Shown: positions 58,753 to 64,000 of the stretch, in pieces
Position numbering within the stretch: position 1 is the stretch's first letter
How the letters are laid out: each line of letters begins with the position of its first letter
NCBI RefSeq assembly: GCF_000389965.1
Contig: NC_021191.1
Coordinates: forward strand, 6,573,501 to 6,637,500
Reading direction: 5' to 3'
Source: Actinoplanes sp. N902-109
GTDB lineage: Bacteria > Actinomycetota > Actinomycetes > Mycobacteriales > Micromonosporaceae
Length of the DNA stretch: 64,000 nt
Position numbers and translations under genes: made by a program
Notes under the pieces: generated by a model
Told to the model about the DNA's origin: nothing
Databases searched by the model: none
The model's input: the letters and a program-made list of their open reading frames with translations, nothing else

Positions 58753-59650
58753 GAGCTGCTAACACGATCTGTTGAATCGATGTTGATCAGCGTGACGGGG
58801 TGAAGATCGGTCTCGTTCGGTGCTCTGTGAGCAAACCGTGGATCGTCGATGATCAGTTGTGGGAGCTTCTCGAGCCGTTGCTGCCGCCGTGGCCGGCGAA
58901 AGCGCCAGGGCCTCGTCCGGTTCCCGATCGGCAGTGCCTGCAAGGGATCTTGTACGTGCTGCACACCGGGATCGGCTGGGAAGACCTGCCCCAGGAACTC
59001 GGCTTCGGGTCAGGCATGACGTGCTGGCGGCGGATCAAGCGGTGGACCGACGCCGGGATGTTCGACGACCTGCACCAGATCCTGCTGACCGAGCTGAACG
59101 CGGCGAACGAACTCGACTGGTCCAGGGCGGTGATCGACGGCAGCCACATCGACGCGAAAAAGGGGGCACCGGAACAGGTCCGTCGCCGGTCAACCGCGGC
59201 AAGCCGGGATCCAAGCACCACCTGATCTGCGACGGCAACGGCACCCCGATCTACGTGCTGACCTCGGGTGCGAACGTGCCTGACATCAGCCGTGCGATCG
59301 ACCTGCTCGACGGCTACCCACCGATTGCCGGCCGTCGCGGCCGCCCGCGCCGCAGGTTCGATGTCCTGCTCGCCGACAAGGGCTACGACAGCGAGGCGTT
59401 GCGCCAAGCGTGCCGTGAACGAGGCACGCAGCCGATCATCCCCCGTCGCAAGACCAGCCGGATCAAGGGACTGGGCAAGCTGCGCTACGTCGTGGAACAG
59501 ACCATCGCCCTGCTGCACCAGTTCCGCCGCCTCGCCATCCGCTGGGAACGACGCCTCGATATCCACGACAGCCTGGTCAGCCTTGCCTGCGCCCTGATTC
59601 GCTGGCGGCGCCTGATCAAATCCCGTCAACAGAGATCGTGTTAGCAGCTC
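58753..59650 (+). mobile_element. IS5-family insertion sequence (IS427-like)
   Basis: An 898-bp element with perfect 18-bp terminal inverted repeats GAGCTGCTAACACGATCT (58753-58770 and 59633-59650). It is flanked by TAA on both sides (58750-58752 and 59651-59653), the expected short duplication. It carries one transposase split by a -1 frameshift. The right flank is the CTAA duplication of the neighbouring IS701-family element. Confidence 0.9.
58827..59644 (+). CDS. IS5-family transposase made by -1 frameshift
   Basis: DDE transposase in two overlapping frames. Frame 1 (GTG 58827, VSKPWIVDDQLWELLEPLLP, to the stop at 59225) contains the first Asp (AVIDGSHIDAKK). Frame 2 continues from about 59157 with GTGTGPSPVNRGKPGSKHH, the second Asp (LLADKGYDS) and the Glu (YVVEQTIALLHQF), ending at 59644. 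The overlap contains AAAAAGGGGG (59157-59166) with an A-AAG-GGG slippery heptamer in phase for -1 slippage. The in-phase slippery site argues for programmed shifting rather than decay. Confidence 0.88.
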
Positions 59651-59653
59651 TAA

Positions 59654-61025
59654 CACTGCAACGGCACTCAGCAGAGTGGGTAGCCTCGGCGTTTGTAGTG
59701 GCTGAGGCGGGCTTGGTGCTGGCGCCTGCGGCGCCAGTGTGACCACCACCAAATGTGGTGTTCGGGCTGGTAGAGGCGGACGATCAGTGCGGCGAGCAGG
59801 CGTCGGATCTCGGGTACGGTGTAGCCGATCATCATGTCGTGGCCGGGGGTGGTTCCCCTTTTGGCGACAGGGTTTTGGCGACGGCGAGCCAGGCGTGAGC
59901 AGCCATGGACAAGGTGATGTGGGCGTACCAGGCCCGCCAGTCACGGACCTGGTATTCATCCAGGCCGGCGGTGTTCTTGGCCTGCTGGAAGCATTCCTCG
60001 ACCGCCCACCGGGTACCGGCGATGCGGGCCAGGTCCATCAACCGGGTTTTGCGGGGTACGTAGCAGACGTAGTAGGCCAGCTCGCCGGTGCTGATGTTGC
60101 GCCGGGCGAGCAGCCAGTGCCCGCGCCCAGGCCGCCAGAAGACCCGGATCGGCACCCGCGCCCAGTGATACTCGCGGGGTCCGTGGGCACCAGCCCCGCA
60201 GGAGATCCGTGACCAGGCCCGCTCAGGCAGCGACGCGATCAGTTTGTCGACCCGGGCGAAGCTCATGCTGGTGGTGACCACGTCGTCGTTGCGGCGGGTC
60301 GCCACCACGTGCGGCTGGTCATGTTCTTCCATGAATACGCGCAGTGATTTCGACTGACCGTAGGCCTCGTCCATCGTCACCCAGCCGGCTGGAACACCGG
60401 CGGCGAACGCCCTGGCCAGCATGGTTCGGGCTATCTGGACCTTCGTCGCGAATCCTACCTCGTCCGCAATCCCGGCGGCCCGGCACCGGTCGCGGTCATC
60501 AGTCCAAGTTTGCGGAAGATAGAGCTGTCGGTCGATCAGCGCGTGACCCTTGGATGAGCGGTAGGCCATGAACACCCCGACCTGGCAGTTCTCGATCCGC
60601 CCGGCGGTGCCGGAGTACTGCCGGGCCACTCCGGCGGACTTGACGCCCTTCTTCAGAAAGCCGGTGTCATCGATGATCAGCACCCCGTTCGGGTCGCCGA
60701 GGTGCTCGATCACGTAGTCACGGACGTCGTCACGCACGGCGTTGACGTCCCAGTCCGCCCACCGCAACAGCCGTTGCATCCCGTCCGGCGATACATCGCC
60801 GGCCTGCTCAGCCAGGGTCCAACCGTTGGCTCGGTCCAGACCTGCGACCAGCCCGGACAGGTACTGCCGGGCCCGTCGCCGCGGCTCCGAACGGGCAAGC
60901 CGGTGAGCGAAACGGGCATGCAACCGGTCCAGCTCCGCCGACCACTGCGCAACATCGACATCCGTCACACCATGCCCGACGAGCCGATCATGAACACGTC
61001 TCGCCTGCTTACTGCCGTTGCAGTA
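59654..61025 (-). mobile_element. IS701-family insertion sequence
   Basis: About 1372 bp, bounded by ACTGCAACGGCA inverted repeats (left from 59655, right ending at 61024) and flanked by a 4-bp duplication CTAA (59650-59653 and 61026-61029), typical of the family. It lies directly upstream of an integrase remnant whose reading frame begins again right after it. Confidence 0.85.
59832..60968 (-). CDS. IS701-family transposase, C-terminus in another frame
   Basis: DDE transposase of 378 residues in the main frame: LIIDDTGFLKKGVKSAGVARQYSGTAG holds the first Asp and GWVTMDEAYGQ the second; WAVEECFQQAKNTAGLDEYQVR holds the Glu. The family's conserved tail (MIGYTVPEIRRLLAALI ... YKRRGYPL) is present but in the -1 frame, ending at 59668. 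The frames could be joined at CCAAAAGGGG, which has an A-AAA-G slip site. So this is either a programmed frameshift or a recent lesion. No convincing Shine-Dalgarno was found for the start at 60968. Confidence 0.85.
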   Translation of the reverse strand: MTDVDVAQWSAELDRLHARFAHRLARSEPRRRARQYLSGLVAGLDRANGWTLAEQAGDVSPDGMQRLLRWADWDVNAVRDDVRDYVIEHLGDPNGVLIIDDTGFLKKGVKSAGVARQYSGTAGRIENCQVGVFMAYRSSKGHALIDRQLYLPQTWTDDRDRCRAAGIADEVGFATKVQIARTMLARAFAAGVPAGWVTMDEAYGQSKSLRVFMEEHDQPHVVATRRNDDVVTTSMSFARVDKLIASLPERAWSRISCGAGAHGPREYHWARVPIRVFWRPGRGHWLLARRNISTGELAYYVCYVPRKTRLMDLARIAGTRWAVEECFQQAKNTAGLDEYQVRDWRAWYAHITLSMAAHAWLAVAKTLSPKGEPPPATT

Positions 61026-61027
61026 CT

Positions 61028-61402
61028 AAGACCATCGCCGGGCAACGTACCATCCACCTGCCATCGTTCGCCCTAGCCATGCTTCACCGCCGCCAATCAG
61101 AAAAACCCCACCACCAGGACGACCCGCTCTTCGCCAGTCGCACCGGCACATTCCTACAGCCGGACAACATGCGCCGCTCACTACGCTGCGCACTGCAACG
61201 GCAGGCCGACCTCCAATGGGTGAGCCCTCACGTGTTCCGCAAGACCGTCGCTACCGTACTGAGCGGACATGGTCTGATCACTGAAGCCGCCGCCCACCTC
61301 GGACACGCCAACGAGAGCATCACCAAGAAGTTCTACATCCAGAAACCCTCAACCGCCCCCGACGTCAGCCACGCCTTGGAAAGTTTGGTCAGCGGACGCT
61401 GA
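61028..61402 (+). pseudogene. C-terminal fragment of a tyrosine recombinase (phage-type integrase)
   Basis: 125 codons from KTIAGQRTIHLPSFAL to the stop. Catalytic residues seen: the HxxR of PHVFRKTVATVL, the second His in HLGHANESI, and the Tyr in KKFYIQ. The N-terminal domain and the first Arg are missing; the IS701 element lies at the break. It suggests a former integrative element in this region. Confidence 0.85.
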
Positions 61403-61405
61403 GCG

Positions 61406-62329
61406 TCACGGAGCCGGGCCACCATGAGCAAAATAGGCCAGCTCACCCATGCTCATGGTGCGCCGAGCGAGCGGCCAATGTCCACACCTGGCCTGCCAGA
61501 ACACCCGGATCGGGACCCTTGCCCAGTAGTACTCACGCGGTCCGTGAGCACCCGCTCCGCAGGAGATCCGTGACCAGGCCCGGCCTGGCAGCGACGCGAT
61601 TAGTTCGTCGACCCGGGCGAAGCCCATGCTGGTGGTGACCACGTCGTCGTTGCGGCGAGTCGCGACCACGTGCGGCTGGTCATGTTGTTCCATCCAGACC
61701 CGCAGCGATTTAGATTGCCCGTAGGCCTCATCCATCGTCACCCAGCCGGCCGGCACACCAGCGGCGAACGCTCTGGCCAGCATCTGCCGGGCCATCTGCA
61801 CCTTGGTGGCGAACTCGATCTCGTCCGGGATCCCCGCGGCCCGGCAACGGTCGCGGTCGTCGGTCCAGGCCTGCGGCAGATACAACTGCCGGTCGATCAA
61901 CGCATGACCTTTGCTCGAGCGGTAAGCCATGAACACACCGACCTGGCAGTTCTCGATCCGTCCGGCGGTGCCGGAGTACTGCCGGGCCACTCCGGCAGAC
62001 TTGACACCCTTCTTCAAGCAGCCGGTGTCATCGATGATCAGCACGCCCTGCGGGTCACCGAGGTGCTCGGTCACATAGTCGCGGACATCGTCACGCACCG
62101 CCTCGACGTCCCAGTCGGCCCACCGCAACAGCCGCTGCATACCATCGGGTGAGATGTAGCCGGCCTGCTCAGCCACGGTCCAGCCGTTGGCCCGGTCCAA
62201 GCCCGCGACCAGCCCGGACAAGTACTGCCGGGCCCGCCGCCGCGGTTCCGACCTGGCGAACCGGCCCGCAATCCGGGCATGCAACCGGCCCAGCTCCGCC
62301 AACCACCGCGCAACATCGACATCCGTCAC
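61406..62329 (-). pseudogene. Truncated second copy of the IS701-family transposase
   Basis: 307 codons nearly identical in sequence to the first ~290 residues of the transposase at 59832-60968 (LIIDDTGCLKKG and WVTMDEAYGQ retained). After MGELAYF it runs into unrelated sequence, so the Glu-containing part and the tail are lost. The protein should be inactive. Confidence 0.9.
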
Positions 62330-62386
62330 ACCATGCCCAACGAGCCGATCATGAAGACGCCTCGCCTGCTTACTGCCGTTGCAGCA
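61432..62386 (-). mobile_element. IS701-family element, left part deleted
   Basis: The right end (GCCGTTGCAG near 62376-62385) matches the intact element and is again followed by CTAA (62387-62390). The left end is cut off near 61432, so no terminal repeat remains there. Confidence 0.8.
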
Positions 62387-62390
62387 CTAA

Positions 62391-62732
62391 CCCGCGTGGG
62401 ATGTCTGCCGGTCGATCAGCGCGTGGCTTTTGGTCGAGCGGTAGGCCATGAACACCCCGACCTGGCAGCACATCCTGGTTACGAAGCGTATGTATGGGCC
62501 ACAACATCCGCTCTCGGGCTGCAAGCAACTCAGCTTAAAGCGATGAAATTTCACATTCATTTTCATGTCGCCCATCGTCCAATCATTGGATCTTGAAGCA
62601 CAGTCTGCTCGCAGTCACCAGTCAATGGACGGCCAGAGAAATCCTGACGATCTCTTTTTGATCGCGATAAAATTCGGACGAAGGCCCTGCTTGAGGGATC
62701 GACTTTCCGCTAAGGGTACGGCATTATAAAGT
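62391..62732. other. Gene-free stretch with an IS701 fragment
   Basis: About 340 bases without a gene. Positions 62403-62470 are a 68-bp relic of the IS701 transposase (matching 60523-60590). The rest is clearly AT-richer than the window average and shows nothing recognisable except a TATAAA at 62725-62730, immediately before the next gene. Confidence 0.6.
62403..62470 (-). repeat. Third, tiny IS701 transposase relic
   Basis: Encodes CQVGVFMAYRSTKSHALIDRQ in the minus frame, the same segment as in both larger copies, with several substitutions. Confidence 0.8.
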
Positions 62733-63218
62733 ATGGCAACCAGCTCGAAATCACTTATGATCAAACTTGAAAGCGCCGAGCCAGCCCGCTTGCTTAAAAC
62801 ATGGTTAGAACAGGAAGTGGGCTCATCAACACGGATTCGAATGGTCGATACGCCACCCGCCGCAGGAGAGCTAAGTGGTCCGACCGCAGCTGTGTTACTG
62901 GCGGCACTCGGGCCTGGAGGCGTCGCGGTGACCATCATCGGTGGAGTCTTCGCATGGCTTCGCACACGGACCTCGACGGTGCGGGTGCGGCTGATACGGT
63001 CCGACGGCGCGGAGGTTGAACTAGAAGCCGAGACAGCGGGTCGGATCGCACCCAGCGACCTACCCTCTATCATGGAGCAGCTTGCGGCATGGGCTGCCGA
63101 TGAATCTATAAGCGACTATCAGTCTGATGCTGCAACGAAGTCAGTCCTTCTCTCGACGGATAATGGGGCAACCGACACCACCAGCAACAAGTCGGAGCTC
63201 AACGGTGATCTGGGGTGA
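62733..63218 (+). CDS. EACC1-like effector-associated protein
   Basis: A 161-residue protein. About 1-50: an alpha/beta region (LMIKLESAEPARLLKTWLEQ). About 50-75: a hydrophobic Gly/Ala-rich helix (GPTAAVLLAALGPGGVAVTI) followed by FAWLRTR. About 80-105: beta strands VRVRLIRSDGAEVELEAE. This order fits the effector-associated constant component 1 family, found beside caspase-like and other effectors in predicted actinobacterial conflict systems. It overlaps the caspase gene by 14 nt. The sequence has lower GC than the rest of the window, suggesting transfer. Family assignment is by pattern memory, so moderate. Confidence 0.72.
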   Translation: MATSSKSLMIKLESAEPARLLKTWLEQEVGSSTRIRMVDTPPAAGELSGPTAAVLLAALGPGGVAVTIIGGVFAWLRTRTSTVRVRLIRSDGAEVELEAETAGRIAPSDLPSIMEQLAAWAADESISDYQSDAATKSVLLSTDNGATDTTSNKSELNGDLG

Positions 63219-64000
63219 TTTTGGCGGCGCCAAGGTGCTTTTGCTCGGAACAGGGCGCCACCTCCCAGTTGCCGATTCCCGATTACCCGGCGTGCCGGCC
63301 GTAGAGACAACCTTATATGATCTCAAAAAAACTCTTGTAGATAGATGCAAGCTTCCCGATGAATCCATCACAATTAAGCTGAATCCAGCTTCCGTCGAAG
63401 AAATCGGAGCAGCAGTAGCCGATGCGACCAGATCGGCCGTGGACTTACTTGTCGTATATTATGTTGGACATGGCGTTTTAACGGCTTCTGGCCAGCTTCA
63501 TCTTGCTACAAGTGGCACTCGTGCAGTAGGAGATCACGTCAGCTATACGGCGCTGCCCTACGGTGTTGTTGGCAACTTGATCCGGCGCAGTCAAGCTACA
63601 CATCGAGTGGTGATTCTTGATTGCTGCTTCTCGGCCAGGGCGCTTGACGGTCCAAGCGGGCTCGGCGAACCGGACGACGTAGCCGATCAAACTCAAATTC
63701 CCGGAGGCTTTGTTCTGACCTCCGCTAGCCGATATGAGGCCTCACTGGCACCAATGGGGTCGCGACATACTGCATTCAGTGGTGCACTGATGCGCCTCCT
63801 ACGAGACGGCGATCCCACATACCCGGCAACTTGGGCGATGGGCTCTCTGACCCGAGGGCTGGTCAGAGCTATGGAAGATCGCCACTTGCCAGTTCCTCGT
63901 TACAGAGCGGATGGCGACCTCGCCGATCTTGCCATCGCGCCTAATGTTGCATTCCGAGCCGCCACCCACACAACCGCGACGCCTTCTTCGAGGGGTGGTA
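63205..64000 (+). CDS. Caspase-like (peptidase C14) protein, 3' end outside window
   Basis: Open to the window edge (265 codons seen). It has a caspase-hemoglobinase fold: KVLLLGTGRHLP near the start, catalytic His89 in YYVGHGV, and Cys140-Cys141 in VVILDCCFSA, where Cys141 is the expected nucleophile. FVLTSASRYEASLA and HTAFSGALMRLL are typical downstream segments. GTG 63205 has GGAG 7 nt upstream and overlaps the EACC1-like gene. Actinobacterial proteins of this type usually carry further C-terminal NTPase, TPR or WD domains; those would lie beyond 64000. Confidence 0.85.
   Translation, partial: MIWGDFGGAKVLLLGTGRHLPVADSRLPGVPAVETTLYDLKKTLVDRCKLPDESITIKLNPASVEEIGAAVADATRSAVDLLVVYYVGHGVLTASGQLHLATSGTRAVGDHVSYTALPYGVVGNLIRRSQATHRVVILDCCFSARALDGPSGLGEPDDVADQTQIPGGFVLTSASRYEASLAPMGSRHTAFSGALMRLLRDGDPTYPATWAMGSLTRGLVRAMEDRHLPVPRYRADGDLADLAIAPNVAFRAATHTTATPSSRGG

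Overview
The window is high-GC actinobacterial DNA (Actinomycetota; a Micromonosporaceae-like host is my low-confidence guess). Evidence is the strong G/C bias at third codon positions, GTG starts, ATGA/GTGA overlaps between genes, large modular type I polyketide synthases, and actinomycete-style promoters. No tRNA, rRNA or CRISPR array was seen.

Positions 1 to about 47,600 are one natural-product gene cluster, almost all on the minus strand and open at the left edge. Two modular PKS genes are present. PKS1 (<1..9291) begins with an acyl-AMP-ligase loading module. PKS2 (20505..35468) has three modules and ends in an ACP with no thioesterase. Directly downstream of PKS2 is a RifF-type amide synthase of the arylamine N-acetyltransferase fold, then a PapA5/Rif-Orf20-type acyltransferase. 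This is the release logic of ansamycin macrolactams. No AHBA (3-amino-5-hydroxybenzoate) genes are in the window, so the starter is unproven. Around the PKSs lie precursor genes (acyl-CoA dehydrogenase, CoA-transferase, ketoreductase, carboxyltransferase), redox genes (quinone reductase, FMN reductase, three P450s, a luciferase-like monooxygenase, an aromatic-ring FAD hydroxylase), two methyltransferases, and an amino-acid-activating unit. That unit comprises an AMP ligase/truncated C/A/PCP protein, a P450 and an MbtH protein. A LuxR-type regulator (10147..11436) sits inside the cluster.

Five promoters in the cluster share an apparent operator, CTRYCAR-N5-GGGAT on the coding strand, placed 21 to 23 nt upstream of a -10-like hexamer. 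They precede PKS1, the CoA-transferase operon, PKS2, the amino-acid unit and the P450/FAD hydroxylase operon. This is the best candidate for an undescribed control system here and suggests the right boundary of the cluster near 47.7 kb.

From 47.7 to 58.2 kb come ordinary chromosomal genes: an alcohol-dehydrogenase-like gene, a tandem-HTH ArsR regulator with an ACR3 arsenite exporter, a MASE4-type histidine kinase with a single-domain response regulator, a hypothetical gene, a relic of a JetD-like (Wadjet) gene, a second two-component pair and an acyltransferase-3 membrane protein.

From 58.4 to 62.5 kb is a scrambled mobile region. It holds a broken F420-dependent oxidoreductase, an IS5-family element inserted exactly at the target-site duplication of an IS701-family element, an integrase fragment, and two degenerate IS701 copies. 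From 62.5 kb to the end the base composition drops and a small EACC1-like protein overlaps a caspase-like protease that runs off the edge, the start of a predicted conflict (immunity) system.
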